Below are positions 16,655 to 24,704 of a stretch of DNA of 64,000 bases, one piece after another; positions within the stretch are counted from its first letter, which is position 1; the number at the start of each line of letters is the position of its first letter. The stretch comes from Micromonospora parva. Its GTDB lineage: Bacteria; Actinomycetota; Actinomycetes; Mycobacteriales; Micromonosporaceae. The translations under genes were made by a program, and so were the position numbers. The stretch covers positions 1 through 64,000 of the forward strand of contig NZ_JNZS01000033.1 of assembly GCF_000718515.1 (NCBI RefSeq). Direction: 5' to 3'. The notes under the pieces are model-generated. The model was given only the letters and a program-made list of their open reading frames with translations. It was not told where the DNA came from and searched no databases.

Positions 16655-17875
16655 TCAGACGGTGGCCGGGACGCGCACCCGCTGTCGTCGTCCGACGGCG
16701 AAGCTGACCAGCCCCAGGACCAACCCGACGACCGCCAGGACGACGCCCACCCGGGCCGGCGCGAGGTAACCGAGGCCGGCGGCGATGGCAACGCTGCCCA
16801 GGGCGGCGCCGAGGCTGTTCGCGATGTTCATTGCCGACTGGTTGAGCGCCGCGCCCATCAGCTGCGCTCCCGGTGCGACGGTGATCAGGCGCGCCTGGAG
16901 GACCGGACCGAGATAGAGGCTGGTCGCGCCGACCAGGAACGCGCCCACGAACAGACCGACGCGGGTCGACGCCACGAGGCTGAACACGGCGATGCTCACG
17001 ATCATCGCCACGAAGCCGATGACCATGCTGCGCCGCAGGTCGCGGTCCGCCAACCAACCGCCCAGGGCATTGCCGACGGTCATCCCGAGACCCACCGCCA
17101 CCAGGGCCCACGGCACCGTCGCGGCGGAGAGACCGGTGACGTCGGTGGTGACCGGCGCGATGTAGGTGTTCACCGCGAAGAAGCCGGCGAAACCGACAGC
17201 GCCGGTCGCGGCGACCAGCCAGACCTGCGAGGTCCGCAGCGCCCGCAGCTCGGCCGCCGGCGAGCCGTCGACCGCCGCGGCGACCTCCGGCACGACCGCC
17301 AGCACCGCCAGCAGGGTGAGCAGGAAGAAGCCGGCGATGACCAGGTACGCCACCCGCCAGCCGGCCGCCTGCCCGAGCCGCGTGATGAGGGGTACGCCGA
17401 CCAGGTTGCTCACGGTCAGACCACCGAGCACCGTGGCGAACCCACGCGCCTCGTTGCCGGGGCCCATCAGGGTCGCCGCGAGCAGACCGGCCGCACCGAA
17501 GTACGCGCCGTGCGGCAGCGCCGCCGCGAACCGTGCCACCAGCACCAGGTCGAAGGTGGGGGCGAGCGCGGAGGCGACGGTGCCGACGGCGAACAGCACG
17601 AGCAGCCCGAGGACGAGCTTCTTGCGGGGCAGGCGCGCGCTCAACGCGGCGATCAGCGGCGCGCCGACGACCACACCGAGCGCGTACGCGGTGATCATCC
17701 ATCCGGCGCGGGCGACCGCGTCCGACGACGACTGCGCGTACTCGTGCGGAAGCAGACCGCGGGCGATGTCGGGCAGCAGCCCCATCGCCACGAACTCGGT
17801 CAGGCCGACCGCGACGCCACCCAGTGCCAGCGCGGCCAGTGCCGCCAACCGCCGACCTCTGCTCAACTCGATCAC
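16655..17875 (-). CDS. MFS transporter (AraJ/DHA1-like exporter)
   Basis: This 406-aa permease has about twelve hydrophobic segments and the features of the AraJ/DHA1 drug or sugar-efflux branch: LGGVAVGLTEFVAMGLLPDI in helix 1, AYALGVVVGAPLIAALSARLPRKKL around motif A, and a duplicated second half. It is divergent from the ROK regulator gene with only 41 nt between the starts, and that gap holds an inverted repeat. The ROK protein therefore probably represses both genes and responds to a sugar or related ligand carried by this transporter. The substrate is not deducible. Confidence 0.9.
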   Translation of the reverse strand: MIELSRGRRLAALAALALGGVAVGLTEFVAMGLLPDIARGLLPHEYAQSSSDAVARAGWMITAYALGVVVGAPLIAALSARLPRKKLVLGLLVLFAVGTVASALAPTFDLVLVARFAAALPHGAYFGAAGLLAATLMGPGNEARGFATVLGGLTVSNLVGVPLITRLGQAAGWRVAYLVIAGFFLLTLLAVLAVVPEVAAAVDGSPAAELRALRTSQVWLVAATGAVGFAGFFAVNTYIAPVTTDVTGLSAATVPWALVAVGLGMTVGNALGGWLADRDLRRSMVIGFVAMIVSIAVFSLVASTRVGLFVGAFLVGATSLYLGPVLQARLITVAPGAQLMGAALNQSAMNIANSLGAALGSVAIAAGLGYLAPARVGVVLAVVGLVLGLVSFAVGRRQRVRVPATV

Positions 17876-17887
17876 CGAAAAAATTTA

Positions 17888-17900
17888 GCAACAGCGTTGC
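17888..17900. promoter_or_regulatory. Operator-like inverted repeat between MFS and ROK genes
   Basis: GCAAC-AGC-GTTGC is a perfect 5-bp inverted repeat inside an AT-rich 41-nt divergent promoter region, flanked by TTA and GTAA. Its position between two starts makes it the natural binding site for the ROK repressor. Confidence 0.6.
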
Positions 17901-17916
17901 GTAATAGGGTGGTGAG

Positions 17917-19011
17917 ATGACTCGCGTCACTGCCGACGTCACCTTCCTGCGCGGCTACAACCAGGCACTGGTCATGGCGGTGGGGCGTACCGCCGGCACC
18001 TTCGAGCGCGCCACGGTGGTCGAGGCCACCGGCCTGACGCCACAGGCGGTCTCCAAGGTCATCGCCCGGTTGACCGCCGACGGCCTGATCCGCCCCGCCG
18101 GTGTCCGACGTCCGGGCATCGGCAAGCCCGCCGTCGTCTACGAACTCGTCCCGGACAGCCGGTACGCCATCGGCGCGCACGTGGCCCGGCGCACACTGCG
18201 GCTCGTCCTGGTCGACCTGGCCGGCACCGTGCACCACTCGGCGGTCAGCCCACTGCCCCGCGACTTCACCCCGGAGCAGCTCCTCGACGCCCTGGCCACC
18301 GGCGTCGACACGATGGCCGGCGTCGGCGACCTGCGGGGCCGGCTCACCGGGCTGGGCATCGGCATGATCGGCCCACTCGACCACGCCAACGGCCTGGTCC
18401 GCGACGCCCACGGCCTACGGCACTGGCACGACGTACCGCTGCGCGAGATCGCCGAGAAGCACCTGGGTCTCCCCGTGCACCTGGACAAGGACGTCACCGC
18501 CGGGATCACGGCGGAGGCCTGGCGGCACGGCGCGACGTTCGGCGACGCGGCCCTCATCATGGTCGAGTCCGGCATCGGCGCGGGCTTCTGGCTGGGCGGC
18601 GCGACCCACCGGGGGGCGCACACCAACGCGGGCGAATTCGGCCACACCGTCGTCGACCTGACCGGGCCCCGCTGCGTCTGCGGCCGGCACGGGTGCCTGG
18701 AGATCGTGCACCAGCACGCCGCCGAGGCCGGGGACGTCGCACACGCCGCCCGGGTGCTGGCCGTGGGCGTGGTCAACCTGCTCCAGACCCTCGACCTCGC
18801 GCACGTGGTGCTGGCGGGCGCGGACCTCCTCCGGCACCCGCAGACCTACCTCTCGGCGGTCACCGGAGCCGTGCAGGCCGACGCACGGCGTGCGGCCTGG
18901 CTCAGCACGAGGGTGACAGTGTCCAGCCTGGGCGCGGACGTGATCGCCGCGGGCGCCGCGATACAGGTCCTCGACCAGCACTACGGCATCCCGGCGCTGG
19001 CAGCGAGCTGA
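17917..19011 (+). CDS. ROK-family transcriptional repressor (NagC/XylR-like)
   Basis: The 364-aa regulator has an N-terminal winged helix (about residues 30-60, ATVVEATGLTPQAVSKVIAR) and a C-terminal ROK sugar-kinase-like domain. The ROK zinc motif CVCGRHGCLE is intact at 253-262. The glycine-rich GLGIGMIGPLD strand and ESGIGAGFWLGG phosphate-loop region are present, though ROK repressors normally lack kinase activity. It is divergent from the MFS exporter, with a 5-bp inverted repeat in the shared 41-nt promoter region, so autoregulation and control of the transporter are likely. It ends 19 nt from the convergent MerR-type gene. Confidence 0.9.
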   Translation: MTRVTADVTFLRGYNQALVMAVGRTAGTFERATVVEATGLTPQAVSKVIARLTADGLIRPAGVRRPGIGKPAVVYELVPDSRYAIGAHVARRTLRLVLVDLAGTVHHSAVSPLPRDFTPEQLLDALATGVDTMAGVGDLRGRLTGLGIGMIGPLDHANGLVRDAHGLRHWHDVPLREIAEKHLGLPVHLDKDVTAGITAEAWRHGATFGDAALIMVESGIGAGFWLGGATHRGAHTNAGEFGHTVVDLTGPRCVCGRHGCLEIVHQHAAEAGDVAHAARVLAVGVVNLLQTLDLAHVVLAGADLLRHPQTYLSAVTGAVQADARRAAWLSTRVTVSSLGADVIAAGAAIQVLDQHYGIPALAAS

Positions 19012-19030
19012 CCGCCGACCACCGGCGCCG

Positions 19031-19414
19031 CTACGAGTCCGGCGTACCGGTGTCCGTGTAGGCGCAACCGCTGGCCGGGCCCTCGCTGAGCGCGATGACC
19101 CTGTCGAGCCGCTCGCGCGCCTGCTGGAGTTGGGTGATCTGCCGCTCGATGCGGTCGCGTTCGGCGCGGAGCATGGCCCGCGACTGCGGTGTGTTGACCT
19201 TCGCGTCGACGCACGGCAGCAGGTCCAGGATGGTCCGGCTGGACAGGCCGGCGGCGTACAGCATCTGGATCAGGCGTACCCGGTCGATGGCCTCGTCGAG
19301 GTAGTGGCGCTGGCCGCCACCGCTCCGGGCGGCGGTCAGCAGGCCCTGCTCCTCGTAGTAGCGCAGGGCTCGTACCGACACCCCGGTCTTCGTGGCGAGT
19401 TCCCCGATCCGCAT
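19031..19414 (-). CDS. MerR-family transcriptional regulator
   Basis: The 127-aa protein begins with the MerR winged helix (MRIGELATKTGVSVRALRYYEEQGLL), followed by a dimerisation coiled coil (about 75-118) and a short tail containing one Cys (GCAY). A second Cys lies in LLPCVDAK. It lacks the multi-Cys metal loop of MerR or CueR, so small-molecule or stress sensing is more likely. ATG 19414 is preceded by GGGGAGGGG. A MerR-type dyad lies 44 nt upstream, consistent with autoregulation. No obvious target gene is adjacent. Confidence 0.85.
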   Translation of the reverse strand: MRIGELATKTGVSVRALRYYEEQGLLTAARSGGGQRHYLDEAIDRVRLIQMLYAAGLSSRTILDLLPCVDAKVNTPQSRAMLRAERDRIERQITQLQQARERLDRVIALSEGPASGCAYTDTGTPDS

Positions 19415-19457
19415 GGACCCCTCCCCCGGCTGGTGACGCCAGTCACCCAACCTCGCC

Positions 19458-19475
19458 CCTCACATGAACGTCAGG
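19458..19475. promoter_or_regulatory. MerR-type dyad upstream of the MerR gene
   Basis: CCTCACATGAACGTCAGG is an 18-bp imperfect dyad (12 of 18 positions symmetric) of the same length and CCT...AGG ends as the SoxR operator CCTCAAGTTAACTTGAGG. It sits just upstream of the regulator start. Confidence 0.4.
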
Positions 19476-19553
19476 TTTCACCGTAGCTCGTATGGTGCTC
19501 GTCCCCAACCCGGCCGGGAGCCCGTCAGGCAGGCGCCGCGACGGCGCGGTGCC

Positions 19554-19843
19554 TCACTGGCAGACCCGCCACTCGCCGTCCTCCTTGACCAGCGTCATCA
19601 CCTGGCTGAACTGCGCGCCGGTGACCTCCTGGACCGCCTCGACGTGGGCGGTCGCGGTGACCCGACCGTTGTAGTTGCTGATGTTCACCCCGGTGATCTC
19701 GTAACTGCGGACCTTCAACTGCGCGCCCTGGACCCGGGCGAAGTAACGCAGCACAACGCCAGCAGGGCGCCGACGACGATCAGGACGGTTCGAAGCGTCC
19801 GGTTGGGCCTCGGGCCGAGCACCATCATCGGCTCGTACGTCAT
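19554..19843 (-). pseudogene. Decayed DUF4878-like membrane protein (internal deletion and frameshift)
   Basis: Two pieces of one small secreted or membrane protein lie in different frames. ATG 19843 opens MTYEPMMVLGPRP and a hydrophobic helix (RTVLIVVGALLALCC), then stops at TGA after SRARS. The remainder, reading RVQGAQLKVRSYEITGVN to VKEDGEWRVCQ with stop at 19554, is in the neighbouring frame. The central helical part expected between helix and C-terminal beta sheet is absent, so an internal deletion with loss of frame is the simplest explanation. A GTG at 19754 could still start the C-terminal 66 residues. That this was once a DUF4878-like lipoprotein is inference. Confidence 0.55.
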
Positions 19844-19900
19844 GGCCCGGAGGGTAGAGCCGCCGGACAAGCGGTGCGTCCGCCGACGGACGCCGGTGGT

Positions 19901-21160
19901 TCAGCCGCCGGCGGCGGACGGCCCCGGCGTCGGTGCACCGTCCGCTACCGCGCGGGCCGGCGGCGTCGCCGCCCGAAGATCCGTGGGTACGGGTAGTGCG
20001 CTGCCCTTGATGAACTGGGCCCAGCTGGTGTTCCAGGCCGTCCAGCCGTTGCCCGGCTGGAGCCGGACCTCGGTGCCGGTGACGGTGACCAGGTCACCGA
20101 CCTGGGTGACGCCCATCAGCCAGTCGGCGTTGGCCGGCGAGATGTTCGTGCAACCGTGCGAGACGTTTCGGTGTCCCTGATCCGACACCGACCAGGGCGC
20201 CCCGTGGATGAACTCGCCGCCCCAGGTGAGCCGTTGGGCGTCAGCGACGTCCACCACGTAGCCGCCGTTCGGCTCGCCGCGCGTGTCGAACGTGGTCTGC
20301 TGGTGCTTCTCCATGATCACCATCTTGCCGCTGGACGTGGGGGTGCCCCGCTTGCCCAGGCTGACCGGGATCGTGCGGATCAGCTTGCCGTCGCGCAGCA
20401 CGCGCATCTGCTTGGTGGCGTTGTCGATGTCGAGCGCCACCTGCCGTCCGATCCGGGACGTCGCGGTGCGGTCGGCGTCACCGATGTGACTCCCGCCGAT
20501 CGGTAGACCCGCCAGGCCGGCCCGGACACTGATGGTCGTGCCCGGCCGCCAGAGGTCGCGAGCCCGGTAGTAGACCTGACTGCCGTCGTCCACCCAGGAC
20601 CACACCCCCGGCTGGGGTGGGTTCGTGGTGACGAACAACCGACGCTGCACGTCGGCGCGGGCCTCGCGGGCGATGGGTGGCTCGAAGCCGATGGTCACTG
20701 GCATGGCAGTGCCGTAGGTCCGCTTGTCGGCGATGGACAACGTGCTGGTCACCTGCGGCTTCGTCGACGCCGCCGCAGTGGTGAAGGTGGTGGTGCGGGT
20801 GGTGGTCCGCCCGGAGTCGGCGGTGGCGGTCACCATCGCGGTGTAGGTGTGCCGCGGCCGCAGCGCAGCGGTCGGCACCCAGGCCGAGCGGTCCTCCCGT
20901 GGCTCCGCGCTGACCAGCGTGCCGGTGTCGTCGACAAGGCGTACGGCGGTGATCTTCCCGCCCGTGACGAGCGGCACCACCTCGGCGCTGAGCGGCACGT
21001 CCCGGGACAGGTCGGCGGGCGCGACGGTCAACTCCGGCGCCGGGGCCACGCGCTCGGCGGGGCGGGCGGCAGGCTTCCGCTCGGCGGTGCACCCGCCGAG
21101 GACCAGAGGTGTCGCCGCGACGGTCACCGCCACCAGCGCCATGCGCCTTCGTATCCCCAT
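19901..21160 (-). CDS. L,D-transpeptidase lipoprotein
   Basis: This 419-aa cell-wall enzyme forms 3-3 (L,D) peptidoglycan cross-links on the outer face of the membrane. It has a signal peptide with lipobox LVLGGC, two Ig-like domains (about residues 45-230; LSAEVVPLVTGG, then ADKRTYGTAMPVTIGF) and a YkuD catalytic domain with FIHGAPWSV and the active-site motif SHGCTNIS carrying the catalytic Cys. The overall plan matches mycobacterial LdtMt2. The tail is rich in Pro and Ala. ATG 21160 is chosen for the proper signal peptide; the long upstream extension would destroy it. Confidence 0.93.
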   Translation of the reverse strand: MGIRRRMALVAVTVAATPLVLGGCTAERKPAARPAERVAPAPELTVAPADLSRDVPLSAEVVPLVTGGKITAVRLVDDTGTLVSAEPREDRSAWVPTAALRPRHTYTAMVTATADSGRTTTRTTTFTTAAASTKPQVTSTLSIADKRTYGTAMPVTIGFEPPIAREARADVQRRLFVTTNPPQPGVWSWVDDGSQVYYRARDLWRPGTTISVRAGLAGLPIGGSHIGDADRTATSRIGRQVALDIDNATKQMRVLRDGKLIRTIPVSLGKRGTPTSSGKMVIMEKHQQTTFDTRGEPNGGYVVDVADAQRLTWGGEFIHGAPWSVSDQGHRNVSHGCTNISPANADWLMGVTQVGDLVTVTGTEVRLQPGNGWTAWNTSWAQFIKGSALPVPTDLRAATPPARAVADGAPTPGPSAAGG

Positions 21161-21345
21161 CCACCGTCCCCCGGCCTTCGTGTTCTCCGTGGCGGCAATT
21201 CTCTCCGCGCCGACGACGCGGTGCGCTGTTTCTCGGGAATCACGCAACGAAGGTGGGACCGTCCGGCGGAGACGGCCGCCGGTGCGCCGCCCTTTCGTGA
21301 CCCGCGGGACAACGAAGCGTGATGGTGCCATGGAATGCTGCCGAC

Positions 21346-21882
21346 ATGCGGAGAAGACGACGTCCATGGATTCTGCTACCGCTCCCCCTCCTCCTGCTGA
21401 CCGCCTGCACCCCGGCGGATGAGCCGCTGGTCGCTCTCGCCGTCCAGGATGGCCGACCGGTCGGCGTGCTGGTCACCTGCGACGACGATTTCGCTCAGCT
21501 CGGCGTGTTCGAGAACGACCACCCCAACGATGCGTCCGCTCGCCCCCTGGTCAGGTGGAGAGTCAACGGTCCGCCCGCGACCGAGGTCGTGGAGGTCGCT
21601 CTGCTGGGCCAACCGCCACAGGGCTGGAAGGTCGCTGACCCTGTCGACCTCCCGGCGGCGGAGGCAGGCATGGACGTGGACGTCGAGCCACTCACCGAAC
21701 TTCGACCCGAGGTCACCTACAGCGTCAGCGGGTCGAGTCGCCGTGACGCCATCTCGGTGGACTTCACCCTCGCGGACCTGCCGCGCATCGGGCCGGACCA
21801 GGTGCTCGCGCCGCACGGACGTGACTCGACGAAGGTCGTCTCCCGGGACGCGTTCCTGCGCAAGGCGCGCGACAGCTGCTGA
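21346..21882 (+). CDS. Putative lipoprotein, unknown family
   Basis: This 178-aa exported lipoprotein has an Arg-rich N-terminus, a leucine-rich core and lipobox LLTAC (Cys at about residue 20). The mature part has beta-strand character and no recognisable domain; the only other Cys residues are in VTCDDD and the last codon. ATG 21346 is chosen because it starts directly at the Arg-rich signal; GTG 21319 and ATG 21322 would add eight or nine residues and also lack a clear ribosome site. It is divergent from the L,D-transpeptidase gene and ends at a hairpin. Confidence 0.7.
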   Translation: MRRRRRPWILLPLPLLLLTACTPADEPLVALAVQDGRPVGVLVTCDDDFAQLGVFENDHPNDASARPLVRWRVNGPPATEVVEVALLGQPPQGWKVADPVDLPAAEAGMDVDVEPLTELRPEVTYSVSGSSRRDAISVDFTLADLPRIGPDQVLAPHGRDSTKVVSRDAFLRKARDSC

Positions 21883-21905
21883 CCGGGCCCCGCCGACCGG
21901 CCCGG
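21883..21905 (+). terminator. Hairpin directly after lipoprotein stop
   Basis: CCGGGCC and GGCCCGG form a 7-bp stem with a 9-nt loop starting at the base after the stop codon. No T tract follows. Confidence 0.5.
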
Positions 21906-21965
21906 AAGGTGGAGTGCCGCCGCAGCCGCCGATTACAGTTTTTCGAAGAGAGACAGAGAATTGAG

Positions 21966-22037
21966 ATGGAGTCGACATCGAAACGACTCCACAAAGCCGA
22001 ACAGGCGATCGCTGAGCGCTATTTAAGCGAGAATTAA
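21966..22037 (+). other. Possible 23-codon leader ORF in an AT-rich stretch
   Basis: ATG 21966 opens 23 codons (MESTSKRLHKAEQAIAERYL...) ending TAA. The codons are unlike the neighbourhood (AAA, TAT, TTA, AAT), and one is the rare TTA read by bldA tRNA in relatives. The ORF start overlaps a hairpin with arms GGAGTCG (21968-21974) and CGACTCC (21984-21990). It lies 59 nt before the DUF1996 lipoprotein gene. It may be a regulatory leader or merely chance in an AT-rich promoter; there is no homology evidence. Confidence 0.25.
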
Positions 22038-22095
22038 TCGTTTCAGTAGGAAACGAGCAGGGGGTCGACTCGTATTCTTCGGGCTCGGAAGAAAG

Positions 22096-23244
22096 GTGCG
22101 CCCCCCATTGATGAATCTCCTATCCACCCCTCGACACCGCCGTTGGGTCACCGCCCTGCTGGTGGTGAGCGTGGCGCTCGTCGGCGGCTGCAAGGAAACA
22201 CCGGCCACTCCTGGCGCGTCCGGCCCGTCCAGCGACACCGGCACCGGCTCGCCCGGCCCGGCCGCGCCGACGGCCACCGCACCGGGCGACCCGTCGGCCA
22301 CAGCGGGCGCCCCGGGCCCGTCGGCCACCCCGTCCGCGCCGGGCACACCGGCGACCCCGGCGACCAGCACCGCCCCACCCACCGTCTCCGGAGGCTGGAT
22401 CACCATCGACGCGGCCGCGCAGGCCGCCGCGACGAAGGCGTTCTTCGCCCGCAAACCCAAGCCGGTGACCGGAAACCCGGTCGCGGTGCCCGAGTTCAAC
22501 GTCGGCTGTACGACCAGTCACCACAACAGCGACGACCCGATCGTGCTGCCCAAGTTGGTGGGCGCCTCGCACAACCACACCTTCTGGGGCAACAGGTCGA
22601 CAGACGCCACCTCGACCGCCGAGTCGCTGCGGGCGTCGAAGGCGACCACCTGCAACTCGCCGGACGACCAGTCCGCCTACTGGGTGCCGACGATGTACCA
22701 GAACGGCAAGGTCGTGGACCCGAAGGAGGTGACCGTCTACTACGGTTCCCGTCTGAAGGACCCGAGCAGAACCCAGCCCTTCCCGTTCGGCCTGCGAATG
22801 ATCACCGGCGACGCCAAGAACCAGGTCGACACCCCGGACAAGCAGGGTAACCATTTCTGGTGTGCCGGCATCGGCGGCGAGATCGGCCGCAGCGCCGACA
22901 AGACGTTCCCGGTCTGCGCCAAGACCGCGAACATCGTCCGGCAGATCACCTTCCCGGACTGCTGGGACGGCAAGCACCTGGACAGCCCCGACCACAAGGC
23001 GCACATGGCCAACGGGGACCACACCGGGGCCTGCCCGAAGAGCCACCCGGTGCCCGTGCCGTCGGTGTCCTTCGTGATCTCGTACCCGTTGAGCGCGAAC
23101 ACCGACGGCATCACCCTCGCCTCCGGCACGTCGTTCTCCATGCACGCGGACTTCTTCAACGCGTGGCGGGACGAGGCGCTCGCCGCACGGGTGCGCAACT
23201 GTCTCGACCAGGGCGTGAAGTGCGACTCGGCAGGCAACTTCTGA
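22096..23244 (+). CDS. DUF1996-domain secreted lipoprotein
   Basis: The 382-aa product has a signal peptide with lipobox ALVGGC, a Pro/Thr/Ala/Gly-rich linker (about residues 32-98), then a DUF1996 domain. Hallmarks of that family are SHNHTFWGN, YWVPTMYQNG, FPDCWDGKHL, CPKSHPVPVP and MHADFFNAW. Several conserved His, Cys and Asp residues suggest metal or sugar binding, but the domain has no established biochemical role; it occurs in actinobacteria and in fungal secreted wall proteins. GTG 22096 has GGAAG upstream; ATG 22111 is an alternative. The AT-rich region before it probably contains its promoter. Confidence 0.85.
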   Translation: MRPPLMNLLSTPRHRRWVTALLVVSVALVGGCKETPATPGASGPSSDTGTGSPGPAAPTATAPGDPSATAGAPGPSATPSAPGTPATPATSTAPPTVSGGWITIDAAAQAAATKAFFARKPKPVTGNPVAVPEFNVGCTTSHHNSDDPIVLPKLVGASHNHTFWGNRSTDATSTAESLRASKATTCNSPDDQSAYWVPTMYQNGKVVDPKEVTVYYGSRLKDPSRTQPFPFGLRMITGDAKNQVDTPDKQGNHFWCAGIGGEIGRSADKTFPVCAKTANIVRQITFPDCWDGKHLDSPDHKAHMANGDHTGACPKSHPVPVPSVSFVISYPLSANTDGITLASGTSFSMHADFFNAWRDEALAARVRNCLDQGVKCDSAGNF

Positions 23245-23290
23245 GCTGACCTGGCCCGGCCGAGCGTCGCGGGTCAGCGGTCGGAGAGCG

Positions 23291-23348
23291 GCGAGGTCTC
23301 CGGTGGATGGTTCGGCGATCCTGCCGAACCGGGCACCGGAGACCTCGC
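23291..23348. terminator. Long bidirectional terminator hairpin
   Basis: Perfect 15-nt arms GCGAGGTCTCCGGTG (23291-23305) and CACCGGAGACCTCGC (23334-23348) enclose a second stem, TTCGG/CCGAA. The structure lies between the convergent DUF1996 and cyclase genes and can serve both. Confidence 0.8.
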
Positions 23349-23358
23349 GCCAGCCGGG

Positions 23359-24312
23359 TCAGAAGGTGGCGATCGGGTTGACCGGGCTGCCGGACGTGCC
23401 GGCGAAACGGACCGGCGCGACCGCCAGTTGGAAATCCCACTGGCCGAGTTCGGTGGCCGTCGCCGCGCACGCCTCCAGGTCGCAGTTGTCGAGCAGCCAC
23501 AGGCCCATCGCCACCAGGCTCACGGCGTGGACCGGCATCAACACGGCGTCGTACCCCGAAGGCTGAACGTCCTGGGGGGTGTCGGCGCCGATCAGCGCGA
23601 CGCCGCGTTCGTGCAGCCACGGCAGGCAGGACGCGTGCCAGCCCGCCTGGGTGAAACCGCTGGCCGCGCCGTTCTCGTGCCGGAAGCGGCCGTAGCCGGT
23701 GCGCAGAAGGACCGCGTCGCCGGGTCGCACCCGCACGCCCTGGCGACGCTCGGCCTCGTCGAGATCGTCGGGAAACACCCCCTGCCCCGGCGTCAGCCAT
23801 GGCACATCGCGGGCCGCCGCGACGTCCAGCAGGACACCCCGGGTGACGATCCCGTCCGCCGCCGCCGTGACGGCCGCCCACGCCGAACCCGTCGCGGCGT
23901 CGACAGACGAGTGCGGCCGTCCGTTGTACAGGGCGCCGTCCCAGAAGATGTGGCACGGCGAGTCGAGGTGGGTGAGGGTATTGCCGTGGAACGTGATGCC
24001 GAGCCGCTCGGATGAGAAACCCCAGTGCCGGTCGGCGTGGAAGTGCGCCGGCATGTTCTCGGCGCCCGGCATGTCGGCGGCGCACGGGCAGACCGTCGTC
24101 GACCGGTCCATGTCGCCCGGTACGGCGACCTCCCACGCGCAGGACACGCTTCTGCCGTGGCGTACGGCCCGCGCCGCCGCCAGCCGCACGTCGTCGGTGA
24201 TGTGGTTCAGCGTTCCGCGCTCGTCGTCGTCGCCCCACCGTCCCCAGTTCGACAGCGTGTCGAAGTATCCGAGCACGTCGTCCTGGGTCGGGATCGGTCG
24301 CCCGGTCGTCAT
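23359..24312 (-). CDS. Cyclase-family metal hydrolase (kynurenine formamidase-like fold)
   Basis: The 317-aa protein belongs to the cyclase family (PF04199). The family metal site HxGTHxDxPxH appears as HGNTLTHLDSPCH, with FPDDLDEAERRQG and RPGDAVLLRTGYGR further on and GADTPQD as the typical late motif. Members hydrolyse cyclic amides or formamides, for example N-formylkynurenine, or act in polyketide cyclisation; the exact substrate is not evident. There is no signal peptide. ATG 24312 has GAGGAG about 11 nt upstream. No pathway partners flank it. Confidence 0.85.
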   Translation of the reverse strand: MTTGRPIPTQDDVLGYFDTLSNWGRWGDDDERGTLNHITDDVRLAAARAVRHGRSVSCAWEVAVPGDMDRSTTVCPCAADMPGAENMPAHFHADRHWGFSSERLGITFHGNTLTHLDSPCHIFWDGALYNGRPHSSVDAATGSAWAAVTAAADGIVTRGVLLDVAAARDVPWLTPGQGVFPDDLDEAERRQGVRVRPGDAVLLRTGYGRFRHENGAASGFTQAGWHASCLPWLHERGVALIGADTPQDVQPSGYDAVLMPVHAVSLVAMGLWLLDNCDLEACAATATELGQWDFQLAVAPVRFAGTSGSPVNPIATF

Positions 24313-24425
24313 CCCCGCATCGACTCCTCTGCTCACGTGGTGCGCGACACCGCGGCTCAGGGTATCCGGCCGCGACACAAGCACAGGCCGGGTGGCGGCA
24401 CGGGTCCGGCCAGGGCGTCGGTCGA

Positions 24426-24704
24426 CTAGGGCTCGGCTCGGGCGGACCGGCACTGTTGCTGCACTGCTGGATTCGGCAGGTCGGCATCCCTGGTCCAGCC
24501 GAGGAACCGGCGGTGCAGCACGCCGGCCGGTGTCCACGGCATGTCCTCGGTCGCCTGCACGAGGTAGGACCCGAGGTAGAGGGCCAGCGACACGGGAGCA
24601 TCCGCATACTCCGCGCGCAGCTCGCGTTTGCGGGTCCGGCAGGGCCAGGGCAGACCGCAGCCACCGCAGCTCCAGATCGGCATGACCGGACCGTGCACGG
24701 TCAC
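24426..24704 (-). CDS. Small Cys-cluster protein (last of four-gene chain)
   Basis: This 92-aa protein is of unknown function. Its N-terminus carries Cys13-x2-Cys16 and Cys22 in a Trp-rich setting (WSCGGCGLPWPCRTRKREL), which looks like half of a zinc ribbon. The rest is helical, with YLGSYLVQATEDMPW and a FLGWTR turn. GTG 24704 overlaps the stop of the preceding mini-gene (GTGA). Similar short products near XRE regulators in Micromonospora relatives are sometimes labelled flavin reductase, but no flavin-binding fold can be seen in so short a chain. Confidence 0.7.
   Translation of the reverse strand: MTVHGPVMPIWSCGGCGLPWPCRTRKRELRAEYADAPVSLALYLGSYLVQATEDMPWTPAGVLHRRFLGWTRDADLPNPAVQQQCRSARAEP

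Noticed and set aside
22178..22390. Pro/Thr/Ala/Gly-rich coding stretch of the DUF1996 gene as a frameshifted or foreign insert
   Set aside because: It is a typical low-complexity linker between lipobox and domain, in frame and with normal codon bias.
24426..24704. Annotation of the 92-aa protein as a flavin reductase
   Set aside because: The chain is too short for a flavin reductase fold and lacks its motifs; a Cys-cluster protein of unknown function is the honest call.
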